64,000 nucleotides of DNA from Shimia sp. SK013 (GCF_001292625.1 NZ_LAJH01000009.1:868001-932000); one strand, 5' to 3'; shown: positions 8,445 through 17,830, counted from the first letter of the stretch. Notes: generated by a model from the sequence alone, not told the origin. Program-made: numbers and translations.

Positions 8445-9875
8445 TCAAAGCCCTTTCGCCCTGTAGCTCGCAGCAACCTTTTCAATCGACACCAGATAGG
8501 CCGCCGTGCGCAGATCTTCGACATCGGCCCGATCATGCCAGACGTCCCGCATCGATTGATAGGCAATACGCATCGTGTCGTCGAGACCCGAGCGTACAAG
8601 CTCCAACTCATCCGCGCCGCGCAGGTATTTCTGCTTGAAACGGTCAGTCAGACTGTACTGCGGCCCCATAGCTTCGCTGATCTTTTCAAGCTCATCCACG
8701 ACCAACTGGTGACGCGCCTCTTCCTGACGGCGCTGCATCCGGCCAAACCGGATGTGGCTCAGGTTTTTGACCCACTCAAAGTAGGAAACCGTCACCCCGC
8801 CTGCGTTGGCATACATGTCGGGGATGATCACTGTGCCTTTCTTGCGCAGGATCTCATCGGCCCCAGCTGTCACTGGCCCATTGGCCGCCTCAATGATCAA
8901 AGGCGCTTTTATGCGGGCCGCGTTAGACATGTTGATAACGCCCTCAAGCGCGGCCGGAATCAGAATATCGCAGTCTTCCTCCAGACCCGCAGCGCCTTCG
9001 GCATGATGCGTCGCATCCGGATAATCCGCGATGCCACCATGTTTTGCCAACCATTGCTGTACCGCGTCCACATCCAAGCCCGACGGGTTCATCAAGGCCC
9101 CGTCCCGCTCGATGATGCCAACGATAATCGCGCCATCTTCATCGCTCAGGAACTTGGCGGCGTGATATCCCACGTTGCCAAGCCCCTGCACGATGACGCG
9201 CTTGCCATCAAGCCCGCCACTCAGACCGGCTATCTCGTAATCCCGTGGATCACGGAAAAACTCACGCAGCGCATATTGCACCCCGCGCCCTGTGGCTTCG
9301 ACCCGACCCGAAATGCCGCCAGCGTTCAGCGGCTTACCTGTCACACAGGCCCGCGCGTTGATATCCGTGGTGTTCATCCGTGCGTATTGGTCTGCAATCC
9401 ACGCCATCTCGCGCTCGCCCGTGCCCATATCGGGCGCCGGTACGTTTTGCGACGGATGGATAAGATCGCGTTTCGCCAACTCATAGGCAAACCGGCGGGT
9501 CACGCGTTCCAGTTCGTGTTCGTCATATTCACGCGGATCAATGCACAATCCCCCCTTAGAGCCACCAAACGGCGCTTCCACGAGGGCGCATTTATACGTC
9601 ATTAGCGCCGCCAACGCCTCGACTTCGTCCTGATTGACCGAGGTCGCAAACCGAATGCCGCCTTTTACAGGTTCCATATGTTCGGAATGCACAGACCGAT
9701 ATCCGGTGAAGGTTTTGATCTCTCCTCGCAGGCGCACGCCAAAACGCACCGTATAGGTCGCATTGCATACCCGTATCTTCTCCTCAAGTCCGGGCGGCAA
9801 GTCCATCAGCGCCACAGCGCGATTGAACATCAGATCGACACTTTCACGAAAACTCGGCTCTTTGATTGCGCTCAT
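8445..9875 (-). CDS. gdhA: Glu/Leu/Phe/Val dehydrogenase, probably glutamate dehydrogenase
   Basis: This catalyses reversible oxidative deamination of glutamate to 2-oxoglutarate and ammonia in the cytoplasm. The 476-residue protein shows PVKGGIR (Lys71), PFGGSKGG with the catalytic Lys107, APDMGTG with Asp149, and the nucleotide-binding GLGNVG at 231-236. A GGGGAG ribosome binding site precedes the ATG. The length suits the short, hexameric class. Coenzyme preference (NAD or NADP) cannot be settled by eye. Confidence 0.9.
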   Translation of the reverse strand: MSAIKEPSFRESVDLMFNRAVALMDLPPGLEEKIRVCNATYTVRFGVRLRGEIKTFTGYRSVHSEHMEPVKGGIRFATSVNQDEVEALAALMTYKCALVEAPFGGSKGGLCIDPREYDEHELERVTRRFAYELAKRDLIHPSQNVPAPDMGTGEREMAWIADQYARMNTTDINARACVTGKPLNAGGISGRVEATGRGVQYALREFFRDPRDYEIAGLSGGLDGKRVIVQGLGNVGYHAAKFLSDEDGAIIVGIIERDGALMNPSGLDVDAVQQWLAKHGGIADYPDATHHAEGAAGLEEDCDILIPAALEGVINMSNAARIKAPLIIEAANGPVTAGADEILRKKGTVIIPDMYANAGGVTVSYFEWVKNLSHIRFGRMQRRQEEARHQLVVDELEKISEAMGPQYSLTDRFKQKYLRGADELELVRSGLDDTMRIAYQSMRDVWHDRADVEDLRTAAYLVSIEKVAASYRAKGL

Positions 9876-10213
9876 AATTCACTCCCCGCACATTCACAGA
9901 CTGCGACTCACTGCCGCAGTCTGACCTAAAGTCACACTAGGACCATTTTGTACCCAGATACGAGAGCGATCTTAATATTCTGATTCCAAGATGAGAAAAC
10001 CGTCGAAGCATGAACTTTGGAAACAGAAAGGTCCATCAGGGCCGTATTGTCCACAACTGATTGACAATAAAGGGAAAAATCTAAAATTCAGTCATACTTA
10101 ACGCTTTATTGCGCCCCAATTCCGCCGTATTCAACCCCGATAACGGTGGGGACGCATTCTGCCCTTTCATGTGGGCAAAAGTATTAACAAGCGTCGAGGC
10201 GAGGTACGTTAAG
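9876..10213. other. Divergent intergenic region between gdhA and the tad genes
   Basis: This 338-base gap holds the promoters of two divergent units. TTGACA at 10061-10066 with TAAAAT at 10082-10087 is a possible plus-strand promoter, but its 15-base spacer is short. The stretch around 9960-10000 is AT-rich. No small gene or clear hairpin was seen. Confidence 0.4.
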
Positions 10214-11995
10214 ATGAAACAGTTCGAGGCCCCCCGGCCGACGAACGCATCCCCCTCCGTTCTGGTACGAGCCCAGAACATGTCCCGGGCATTTGCCCGC
10301 GACGAAGAAGGTGTGATCGTTGGTTTCGGTATATTTTTATTCCTGCTGATTTTGATGGTTGGCGGCATCGGCGTTGATGTTATGCACTCAGAAATGAAGC
10401 GTACGCGCCTTCAGCACACGCTGGACCGCGCCGTGCTGGCTGCGGCTGACCTGGAACAGACCCGCGACGCAACCGAAGTTGTCGCGGACTATTTCGACAA
10501 ATCCGGCATGTCGGACTACGCGCCTGACGTTACGCCCTCGTCTGACAATCTGACCTACCGCACCGTGGCCGCCACAGCGGCTCAGCCGCATCAAACCCGC
10601 TTCATGAAGTTGGTGGGGGTTGATCAACTGGATGTAAACGCTGCCAGCACCGCCGAAGAGCGGATCGGCAACGTAGAGATCTCCATGGTGCTCGACGTCT
10701 CCGGTTCGATGGGCAACAACAGCAAGATTTCTAACCTGCGCACTGCGGCGAAGGAATTCGTGCAGACAATGGACGACAATACCGAAGACGACACACTGAC
10801 CATCTCGATCGTGCCCTATGCCTCGCAGGTCTCGGTCCCGGACGGCGTGTTTGAACATATGACCGTGCACGGTGAAAACACTGTGTCCAACTGCCTGAAC
10901 TTCGAAGACGACGATTTCGACGAGTCAGGCATGCTGGCCACCACGGCCTATGACCGCACGATGCACTTCACCTATTCCGACAACACCTATGAATACCGTG
11001 ACAACAATACCGTGCTGACCTCCAGCATCGATTGTAAAAACATGTCATCGCGCGATATTGCGATCCTGCAGAATGACACCACAGTTTTGAAAAACTACAT
11101 CGATGGCCTGACTGCCGCCGGTAACACCTCTGTCGAGATTGGCATGAAATGGGGTGCCGCGCTTGTTGATCCGGACTTCCGCACAGTGACCGAAAGCCTT
11201 GTGGATCAAAGCGAGGAAACCGACGACGGCATGGTCAAAAAAGCATTCGGCGACCGCCCCTATAACTATGGCACCAACCAGTCGCTCAAGGTTGTGATTG
11301 TAATGTCGGATGGGGTCAACACCAGACACCACCGTATCACCGACGGCAACCGTGAAGGCGACTCGCCGGTCTGGTACAACGCACAGGAAGAGTTCTACTC
11401 GATCTATCTGGGCCAAGACACCGCAGACGACGATAACGACAACATCACCGAAGAGCCGATCTATTACTGGCCAAGTGAAACCAAGTTTGTCGATCACGCC
11501 TATGGTGAAGGCACGTACGAGCACACCGAAACCACGTATGACTACGAATGTAGTTCCTACCGAAGAAACGGGTCTTGTAAGCGCTACAAAAAGGTCGCCA
11601 CCGGCACGACTACAACTGTTATCGACGAGCCAGGCTCTGCCGAGGTCGTGACGTATCCCGATCTTTGGGCCTACTCGTCTCCTAAATTTGTGGCCGACGA
11701 CATTTTTGCGCCGCTACTGGGTCAAACCGCCGCCCGCGAAGCATGGTGGTATAGCGTGGTCGAGGAATACAGCAGCACCGCAAAAGATGCCCACACAAAG
11801 CAGATTTGCGACGCTGCTAAGGAACGCGGCATTGTGGTGTTCTCAATCGGCTTTGAAGCGCCAGATCACGCACGCGATGTTTTGAAAGATTGCGCCAGCT
11901 CTGATGCGCATTACTTCGACGCCTCCGGTGTGGAGATCAAAGACTCCTTTGCGGCCATCGCCACATCCATCCGCCAACTGAGGTTGACACAATGA
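10214..11995 (+). CDS. TadG-like pilus assembly protein with von Willebrand A domain
   Basis: This 593-residue protein has one membrane helix near the N-terminus (GVIVGFGIFLFLLILMVGGIGVDV, residues about 35-58), preceded by the Tad-type RDEEG motif, so the bulk should be outside the cytoplasm. A vWA domain follows, with an intact metal-ion-dependent adhesion motif (VLDVSGSMGNNS, near residue 160) and a later VVIVMSDGVNTR strand. A Tyr/Thr-rich insertion containing two cysteines sits near residues 435-460. The ATG at 10214 follows a GAGG site. It overlaps the next gene by four bases. Such proteins act in Flp/Tad adhesion pili; the Tad motor genes are not in this window. Confidence 0.85.
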   Translation: MKQFEAPRPTNASPSVLVRAQNMSRAFARDEEGVIVGFGIFLFLLILMVGGIGVDVMHSEMKRTRLQHTLDRAVLAAADLEQTRDATEVVADYFDKSGMSDYAPDVTPSSDNLTYRTVAATAAQPHQTRFMKLVGVDQLDVNAASTAEERIGNVEISMVLDVSGSMGNNSKISNLRTAAKEFVQTMDDNTEDDTLTISIVPYASQVSVPDGVFEHMTVHGENTVSNCLNFEDDDFDESGMLATTAYDRTMHFTYSDNTYEYRDNNTVLTSSIDCKNMSSRDIAILQNDTTVLKNYIDGLTAAGNTSVEIGMKWGAALVDPDFRTVTESLVDQSEETDDGMVKKAFGDRPYNYGTNQSLKVVIVMSDGVNTRHHRITDGNREGDSPVWYNAQEEFYSIYLGQDTADDDNDNITEEPIYYWPSETKFVDHAYGEGTYEHTETTYDYECSSYRRNGSCKRYKKVATGTTTTVIDEPGSAEVVTYPDLWAYSSPKFVADDIFAPLLGQTAAREAWWYSVVEEYSSTAKDAHTKQICDAAKERGIVVFSIGFEAPDHARDVLKDCASSDAHYFDASGVEIKDSFAAIATSIRQLRLTQ

Positions 11996-12528
11996 TCACG
12001 CGTATGACGTCTCTATTCCGCCGGTTCCGAGGGCGCGAAGAAGGTCACGTAACGACCGAATTCGCGATCATGGTGCCCCTGCTTTTGGTCACAATGCTGT
12101 CTGCGGTTGAGCTGGGTGTAATGACATTGCGTTATTCGATGCTGGAACGGGCGTTGGACATCGTGGTGCGCGATATCCGTCTAACGACGGGCTACACACC
12201 CGATCACGACGAGATCGTGACGCGCGTGTGTGACACAGCGACGATCCTGCCGGATTGCGAAAACAATCTAAAGCTTGAGATGGTCACGCTTGACCCGCGC
12301 AGCTGGACCGGCATTCCACAGAACACGGTTTGCACCGACAACTCCGAAGAAACCCAGCCTGTGACCACGTTCACACCCGGTGTTGAAAACGAGCTAATGG
12401 TGCTGCGCGCCTGTGCAAAACTGGAACCGTTGTTCCCGACAACCGGGCTTGGGTCACATTTTGAAACCGATGCTGCGGGCGACTATGCGCTTGTTGTGAT
12501 CAGTGCATTTGTGCAGGAGCCGAAGTGA
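11992..12528 (+). CDS. TadE-like pseudopilin
   Basis: This 178-residue protein has the TadE signature at its N-terminus: EEGHVTTEFAIMVPLLLVTM with the conserved Glu in the helix (residues about 16-35), followed by a periplasmic domain with four cysteines. It overlaps the vWA gene by ATGA and is followed at once by a second TadE/G-like gene, forming a three-gene unit. Proposed role: minor pilin or assembly protein for a Tad-type pilus. No peptidase or secretion ATPase is present nearby. Confidence 0.8.
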   Translation: MITRMTSLFRRFRGREEGHVTTEFAIMVPLLLVTMLSAVELGVMTLRYSMLERALDIVVRDIRLTTGYTPDHDEIVTRVCDTATILPDCENNLKLEMVTLDPRSWTGIPQNTVCTDNSEETQPVTTFTPGVENELMVLRACAKLEPLFPTTGLGSHFETDAAGDYALVVISAFVQEPK

Positions 12529-13091
12529 TGCAGACAATGTTGCGCAAGATCCACTCCGCGACCAAAGCCTTCCGTGACGACACGCGGGGCACGGTTGCAA
12601 TCGAAGCGGTCATCATGATGCCCGTCCTGTTCTGGGCTTTCATGTCGATGGCGATTTTCTTTGATATGTACCGCGCCAAGTCCACGACAGAAAAGGCGGC
12701 GTTTACCGTCTCCGACATTCTCTCGCGTGAGACCTCTGCCATTGACGAAACCTATATGAACAGCGTCAAAGACCTGTACAACGCCATGTCCACTCTGGAC
12801 AACGGTGGCGAACTTCGGGTTTCGGTGCTCGCGTTTAACGAAGACACAAACCAGTACTTTCTGGATTGGTCTTACATGACCGGGCTTCTGAACCATGCCC
12901 TTACCGACGACAACCTGCTTCTTATGGAAGACAAGCTGCCGATTTTGGTTTCTGGTGAGCGTCTGATCCTGGTGGAAACTTTCGGCACCTATGTTCCGGC
13001 AGCCAACATCGGTACCGGCGATGTGCCAATGAACACTTTTGTTTTCACACGCCCCCGCTTTGCACCACAATTGGTCTGGGACGGCGCATAA
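12528..13091 (+). CDS. TadE/TadG-like membrane protein
   Basis: This 187-residue protein has a single N-terminal membrane helix in TadE style (TVAIEAVIMMPVLFWAFMSM, residues about 25-44) and a soluble domain outside. The ATG at 12528 is preferred to a GTG at 12525 because GGAG lies eight bases upstream. The gene is the last of three overlapping genes and is followed by a strong terminator. Confidence 0.8.
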   Translation: MQTMLRKIHSATKAFRDDTRGTVAIEAVIMMPVLFWAFMSMAIFFDMYRAKSTTEKAAFTVSDILSRETSAIDETYMNSVKDLYNAMSTLDNGGELRVSVLAFNEDTNQYFLDWSYMTGLLNHALTDDNLLLMEDKLPILVSGERLILVETFGTYVPAANIGTGDVPMNTFVFTRPRFAPQLVWDGA

Positions 13092-13117
13092 GGCACACAA
13101 CGCCAATACTCACGGCA

Positions 13118-13149
13118 AACGGGGCGCGTCTTTTCGCGCCCCGTTTTTG
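13118..13149 (+). terminator. Intrinsic terminator of the Tad-like operon
   Basis: A nine-base-pair GC stem (CGGGGCGCG at 13121-13129 with CGCGCCCCG at 13136-13144) and a six-base loop are followed by a T run at 13145-13149. The terminator lies about 30 bases after the last tad gene. The flanking AAA/TTT extends the stem. Confidence 0.9.
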
Positions 13150-13151
13150 TT

Positions 13152-13643
13152 TCAGTTGGCCGCGTTTTGCACCAACAAGGCCTCAAGCATCTGCGCCATT
13201 GTCTTGGAATGCGACCCCGGCGTCACACCGCCAATGCCAACCCGACGACCAAAGGCCCACCACAGTCCCGGCTGCCATCTGCGCGTCCGGGGCGTTTTCA
13301 GCTTTAGGGCAAATCCATTGGACGGCTTCATGTCAAACATACCGCGCCGCACCAGTTCGATCTGATCGAGTGCTGCAATCACCTCACCGGTGGACAACTG
13401 CAGTCCCTCGGGCGTCAACTGGATCACATTCTCTGTCGCCCGCCGTGTGGCGTCCGCCAACACCAGCGCGCCAGCCCCGATCACAATCAAAAACAGTTGC
13501 CAGCCAAAGGCCGGCGCTGTTGTGAACGCGAAATAGATCAAAATCGCCCCAAGTGTACCCATCGCACCCACGCCCATCCAGCGCCGCGGCCCGCTTGCCG
13601 CGACAATCGCCAGAACCTCACCGGGTTTTAACTCGTCCGTCAT
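13152..13643 (-). CDS. Membrane protein of unknown function
   Basis: This 163-residue protein has two membrane helices in its first half (GVGAMGTLGAILIYFAF and LFLIVIGAGALVLADA, residues about 24-64), then a soluble part with EGLQLSTGEVIAALDQIELVRRGMF, resembling PH-like domains found after membrane pairs in bacterial proteins. I do not recognise the family with certainty. It faces the Tad operon across a shared terminator region and lies 15 bases from the aldo/keto reductase gene on the same strand. Confidence 0.65.
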   Translation of the reverse strand: MTDELKPGEVLAIVAASGPRRWMGVGAMGTLGAILIYFAFTTAPAFGWQLFLIVIGAGALVLADATRRATENVIQLTPEGLQLSTGEVIAALDQIELVRRGMFDMKPSNGFALKLKTPRTRRWQPGLWWAFGRRVGIGGVTPGSHSKTMAQMLEALLVQNAAN

Positions 13644-13658
13644 ATCATCTGTTCCAAT

Positions 13659-14702
13659 TCAATAAGGCATCGGATGCGCGCGATGCGCATCGTTGATTTC
13701 GCCAAGCACCTCGTCGCTCAGGCGCAGATCACGCCCCGCAAGGATGTGGTCCAGCTGCGCCACCGTCGTGGCCCCGAAAATAGAGCTACAGCCAAACGGG
13801 CGCTGCACGGTAAAGGCCATCGCCATATGCACCGGATCAAGCCCGTGTTTCTGAGCGATCTGCAAATAAGCGTCCACCGCATCAAACACCCGCTCGGACA
13901 CCCGCCCGCCAAGGTTGGCGCTGCCCACGGACTTGCGCGAGCCTTCTGGCACCGCGCCATTCTGGTATTTGCCGGTTAAAAGCCCCGTGGCCAGCGGCGA
14001 AAACGCCAGCAAGGCCACGTCCTCATTCACGCTCAGCTCGGCCAGATCGGTGTCAAACATCCGGCACAACAGCGAATATTCGTTCTGAATGGATGCGACC
14101 CGTGGTCCGCCCACCTCATCCGCGATGCGCAACCACTGGCTCGTGCCCCAAGCGCTTTCGTTGGACAGACCAAAGGCCCGGATGGTGCCTTTCTCGACCT
14201 CACGTTGAAGCGCCTCCAGCACCTCTGCCATATTGGCCAGCGTATCAGCCTTGTTTTGCCCCGACGGGTCGTAGGTCCAGTTTTGGCGGAACATATAGCT
14301 GCCCCGATTGGGCCAATGCAGCTGATAGAGGTCAATCACATCGGTTTGCAGCCGCTTAAGCGATCCGGCAATCACCTCCGGCACGCTGGCCGCCGTGATC
14401 GGCGCACCATCGCGAATATGCTTGAGCCCGGCACCGGAATGTTTGGTCGCCACGATCAGATCCTCGCGGCGGTTTTTTGCGATCCAGCTGCCGATGATCT
14501 CTTCCGAGCGACCTTGGGTTTCGGCGCTGATCGGGTTCACCGGATACATCTCGGCAACGTCCACAAAATTCACTCCCGCAGCGATGCTCATATCGATCTG
14601 GGTGTGGGCATCAGCTTCGCTGGTCTGGGTGCCAAAGGTCATGCTGCCAAGGCAGAATTCCGGCACCATAATGCCGCTTTGCCCGAGGGGAATGGTTTTC
14701 AT
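13659..14702 (-). CDS. Aldo/keto reductase (Tas-like)
   Basis: This 347-residue NAD(P)H-dependent oxidoreductase shows the aldo/keto reductase tetrad in order: Asp and Tyr in FVDVAEMYP, Lys in VATKHSG, His in YQLHWPNR. The long insertion after the His strand resembles E. coli Tas. A C-terminal GCSSIFGATTVAQLDHIL segment fits the phosphate-binding end of the fold. The ATG at 14702 gives MKTIPLG, the usual beginning. The substrate is unknown. Confidence 0.85.
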   Translation of the reverse strand: MKTIPLGQSGIMVPEFCLGSMTFGTQTSEADAHTQIDMSIAAGVNFVDVAEMYPVNPISAETQGRSEEIIGSWIAKNRREDLIVATKHSGAGLKHIRDGAPITAASVPEVIAGSLKRLQTDVIDLYQLHWPNRGSYMFRQNWTYDPSGQNKADTLANMAEVLEALQREVEKGTIRAFGLSNESAWGTSQWLRIADEVGGPRVASIQNEYSLLCRMFDTDLAELSVNEDVALLAFSPLATGLLTGKYQNGAVPEGSRKSVGSANLGGRVSERVFDAVDAYLQIAQKHGLDPVHMAMAFTVQRPFGCSSIFGATTVAQLDHILAGRDLRLSDEVLGEINDAHRAHPMPY

Positions 14703-14765
14703 CGTCGCGCTCCTGTTGTCGCGCGCGACTTTACGCACTGCGGCCTCAGGCGCAAGCCAAAGCCC

Positions 14766-15725
14766 TCACCGAAAGCCCCGCGCATGGAAAATGAATCCGA
14801 TAAAGTTCATCAAAACCTGCGCCGCCAGAATGGCCGTAGACCCCGTCTGATCATAATCTGGTGCCACTTCGACCAAATCAATCCCGACAACATCGTTGCG
14901 CTTGGCCAAAGCCTGCAACATCTCCAGCACGTCGTAATACAGGAACCCTCCGTGACTTGGCGTGCCAGTCCCTGGCGCAATCGACGGGCAAAACGCGTCA
15001 ATGTCGATCGTCACATAGACCCGCGCGCCCTTGGGAATGCGATCACTCACCGCCTCGGGCCCCAACGCCCGCGCCTGTCGCACACTCAGGATTTCACTGC
15101 CCATGTTGCGCGCGTCGGCATAGCCTTCTTTGGCCGTGGAACTCACATTGCGAATGCCCACCTGCGTCAACCCTGTGACATAGTCCTTCTCGGCCGCGCG
15201 CCGCATCGGGTTGCCATGACCAAACCGCACACCGTGGCGCTCGTCGACAAAATCCAGATGCGCGTCGATCTGCAGGATGTGGATATCCCCCTGCCCTTCA
15301 AAGGCATTGATCGCCGGAATGTTGATCGAATGATCGCCGCCAATCGTCACCGGCATCGCCCTCGCCGCCAAAGCCGCACGCACGCCCGCCTCGATATTGG
15401 CGTGGCTCTTGAGGGTGTCGGTGTGCACAATGTCCGCGTCGCCCATATCCACGATCCGCACCGATCCCGGCAAATAGGTCGCGTCATCCTCGTGGTCATA
15501 GGCACCGGCGTGGCCGAAACTAAAGAGCGTGCTGGCCTCCCGCACGCCACGCGGCCCAAACCGCGCCCCGCTGCGCCATTGCGTGCCAAAATCAAACGGT
15601 GCGCCCAACACGGCCACGTCGGCGTCTATCGCGCTCCAATCCTGCACATAGGGCTTTTTTGCAAAGGTCGATATTCCGACAAACGGCAGATCCAACCGCC
15701 CGCCCTCATAGCCATGTGTGCTCAT
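14766..15725 (-). CDS. Ureohydrolase (agmatinase-like)
   Basis: This 319-residue binuclear manganese hydrolase belongs to the arginase/agmatinase superfamily. The metal-binding motifs are present: GGDHS, DAHLDF and DIDAFCPS. The loop after the last motif reads APGTGTPSHGG, whereas most agmatinases I recall carry an acidic or other residue in place of SH. The enzyme cleaves a guanidino compound to urea and an amine, but the substrate cannot be assigned safely. It is transcribed away from the ImuA-like gene. Confidence 0.8.
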   Translation of the reverse strand: MSTHGYEGGRLDLPFVGISTFAKKPYVQDWSAIDADVAVLGAPFDFGTQWRSGARFGPRGVREASTLFSFGHAGAYDHEDDATYLPGSVRIVDMGDADIVHTDTLKSHANIEAGVRAALAARAMPVTIGGDHSINIPAINAFEGQGDIHILQIDAHLDFVDERHGVRFGHGNPMRRAAEKDYVTGLTQVGIRNVSSTAKEGYADARNMGSEILSVRQARALGPEAVSDRIPKGARVYVTIDIDAFCPSIAPGTGTPSHGGFLYYDVLEMLQALAKRNDVVGIDLVEVAPDYDQTGSTAILAAQVLMNFIGFIFHARGFR

Positions 15726-15805
15726 TTTTATCTCCGTGTGTTTCGCTCAAGCGTGGCGGAAAACCCGACTTCGGTAAAGCCATGAAACCAGTCACCGCAC
15801 ATTGA

Positions 15806-15820
15806 GAACAAAAAGAGAAC
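15806..15820. promoter_or_regulatory. LexA (SOS) box
   Basis: GAACAAAAAGAGAAC is an exact GAAC-N7-GAAC repeat, the reverse complement of GTTC-N7-GTTC, the known alphaproteobacterial LexA operator. It ends 15 bases before the chosen start of the ImuA-like gene. The match is seen directly; LexA control is inferred from the match and from the kind of gene downstream. Confidence 0.75.
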
Positions 15821-15835
15821 GTGCTAGCGTATCTC

Positions 15836-16450
15836 ATGTCGACTCATCTCCTCTCTCGCCGCTCCGAACGCCCTCGCCCCGCGCTTGCCCCCGTGCCCGA
15901 GGTGTCGCTGACCCTCACGCGCCTGCACGAGGCCTGCGGCAATGCGCGCCATACCTTCGCGCTTTGGCTGGCGCGTCACACCCAAGGGCCGGTTTTTTGG
16001 ATCGCACCCGATTGGGGCACTGCACCACTCAATCCTGACGGCATGCTGCGCTTTATCCACCCCGGGCGCGTCACCTTTATCGCCCCCCGCCGCCCCGACG
16101 AACTTTTGTGGTGCATGGAGGAAATTCTGCGCGCGGGCATCGTGCCTTTGGTGGTGGCCGATCTGCCCGGCCCGCCCGGTCTGACGCCTGTGCGCCGCCT
16201 GCATCTGGCCGCCGAAACCGGCGCGGCGGAAACCGGGCAAAAACCGCTCGGCCTGATCCTGACCCCCGCCGAAGGTGGCGCGCAAGGCATCGAAAGCCGC
16301 TGGCACATGGCCCCCGCTCACAGCCTTGAGGGCGACGCCTGGCGCCTCACCCGCCTGCGCGCCCGCGACGCAGCACCGGCCAGCTGGCAGGTCACCGGCT
16401 TAACGGATACGCCGCAACTGACGTCAGAAACCCTGCACGAGACCGCGTAG
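15836..16450 (+). CDS. ImuA-like SOS protein
   Basis: This 204-residue protein resembles the short ImuA (RecA-fold) proteins of Rhodobacterales. It has segments such as VSLTLTRLHEACG, GPVFWIAPDW and LLWCMEEILRAGIVPLVVADL, and no Walker A motif is visible. ImuA normally works with ImuB and DnaE2 in damage-induced mutagenesis. The ATG at 15836 (MSTHLLSRR) is preferred; a GTG at 15821 abuts the LexA box. Neither imuB nor dnaE2 is adjacent: the next gene is an MFS transporter. The assignment rests on remembered family features plus the SOS box. Confidence 0.65.
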   Translation: MSTHLLSRRSERPRPALAPVPEVSLTLTRLHEACGNARHTFALWLARHTQGPVFWIAPDWGTAPLNPDGMLRFIHPGRVTFIAPRRPDELLWCMEEILRAGIVPLVVADLPGPPGLTPVRRLHLAAETGAAETGQKPLGLILTPAEGGAQGIESRWHMAPAHSLEGDAWRLTRLRARDAAPASWQVTGLTDTPQLTSETLHETA

Positions 16451-16537
16451 CGGCACCCAATTCCAATCCTCTTCAAAAACGACACCACCCGTCGTTTCCT
16501 CTCTGGAACATGCTGCAAATGCTGTCATGCTGGCCTC

Positions 16538-17830
16538 ATGCGCATGATCATCTCCTTCTCGGCCCTGTTCCTCTCGGTCATTCTGCTGCAACTCAGCTCC
16601 GGTGGTTTGGGTCCGATGGATGCACTGTCCGGTCTGACTCTCGGCTTCTCCACTGCCCAAATTGGTCTTTTAGGCTCGGCCCACTTCCTTGGCTTCTTTG
16701 TTGGCTGCTGGTGGGCCCCCCGCCTTATGGGCTCCGTCGGCCACTCCCGTGCATTCGCCACCTTCACCGCGACAGGTGCCATCGGCATTCTTGGCCACTT
16801 CATCATTGTTGATCCGACCGCTTGGGCCGTGATGCGCATCGCGTCGGGACTGTGCGTCGCGGGCTGTTTCACCGTGGTCGAGGCATGGCTGCAATCCAAA
16901 GTCACCAACGAAACCCGTGGCCGCGCCATGGGCACCTACCGCGTGGTCGATATGGGGGCATCGCTCGCCGCCCAACTGGTGATCAGCGTGCTCGCGCCCG
17001 CTGAATATGTCTCCTACAACATTCTCGCGCTGATCTGCTGCGCCGCGATCTTGCCGATCACCCTGACTACATCGCAGCAACCTAAAACCCCCGATGCGCC
17101 GCGCTTGCGCCCCAAACTCGCATGGGCGCGCTCCCCCCTCGCGGTGGCTGGCGTGATCGTCGCCGCGCTCAGCTCGGCCAGTTTCCGCATGGTAGGCCCG
17201 GTTTATGGCTCCGAAGTCGGGCTGGCCACCAACCAGATCGCCTGGTTTCTGGCCGCTTTTGTGTTTGGCGGTGCAATTGCGCAATATCCGGTCGGCTGGC
17301 TTGCTGACAAATTTGACCGCCGCTGGGTTCTGATCTGGCTTTCGGCCGCCGCGGTGATTTCCTGCGGCACCACAGTGATGATCGGCGGAGGCTCCACCAC
17401 CGCCGTGATGCTCAACGCCAGTTTCTTTGGCTTCACCGCCTTCCCGATCTATTCGGTTGCAGCGGCCCACGCGAACGACTTTGCCACGTCTGAGGAACGC
17501 GTCGAACTTTCAGCCGCGCTCATGTTTTTCTTCGCAGTTGGCGCGATTGGCGCGCCCGTATTCGCCTCCCGCCTGATCGAGCAATTCGGCCCCGGCGCGC
17601 TCTTTATTATGATCTCCGTTGGGCATGTGCTTTTGATCATCTTTGGCCTGTCGCGCATGCTGGCGCGCCCGACCGTCGAAAACCGAACACGCTACGTCTA
17701 TGCACCGCGCACATCCTTCACCATCGGGCGCATCACCCGCCGCCAACGGGAAAAGCCAACGCGCACCCAGGAAAGCAAAAACGACGTGCCACCAGAGGAC
17801 GAAAACGACACCGACGCGAAACCGACGTGA
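16538..17830 (+). CDS. MFS transporter (YcaD-like)
   Basis: This 430-residue inner-membrane protein of the major facilitator superfamily has about twelve hydrophobic segments from residue 4 to about 375 and a charged, probably cytoplasmic tail rich in R, K, D and E. The loop SKVTNETRGRAMGTYR and the later GWLADKFDRRWVL are family signatures. It is probably an exporter of small molecules, substrate unknown. A second in-frame ATG two codons later is possible. It lies 87 bases after the ImuA-like gene, so SOS cotranscription is possible but not shown. Confidence 0.85.
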   Translation: MRMIISFSALFLSVILLQLSSGGLGPMDALSGLTLGFSTAQIGLLGSAHFLGFFVGCWWAPRLMGSVGHSRAFATFTATGAIGILGHFIIVDPTAWAVMRIASGLCVAGCFTVVEAWLQSKVTNETRGRAMGTYRVVDMGASLAAQLVISVLAPAEYVSYNILALICCAAILPITLTTSQQPKTPDAPRLRPKLAWARSPLAVAGVIVAALSSASFRMVGPVYGSEVGLATNQIAWFLAAFVFGGAIAQYPVGWLADKFDRRWVLIWLSAAAVISCGTTVMIGGGSTTAVMLNASFFGFTAFPIYSVAAAHANDFATSEERVELSAALMFFFAVGAIGAPVFASRLIEQFGPGALFIMISVGHVLLIIFGLSRMLARPTVENRTRYVYAPRTSFTIGRITRRQREKPTRTQESKNDVPPEDENDTDAKPT

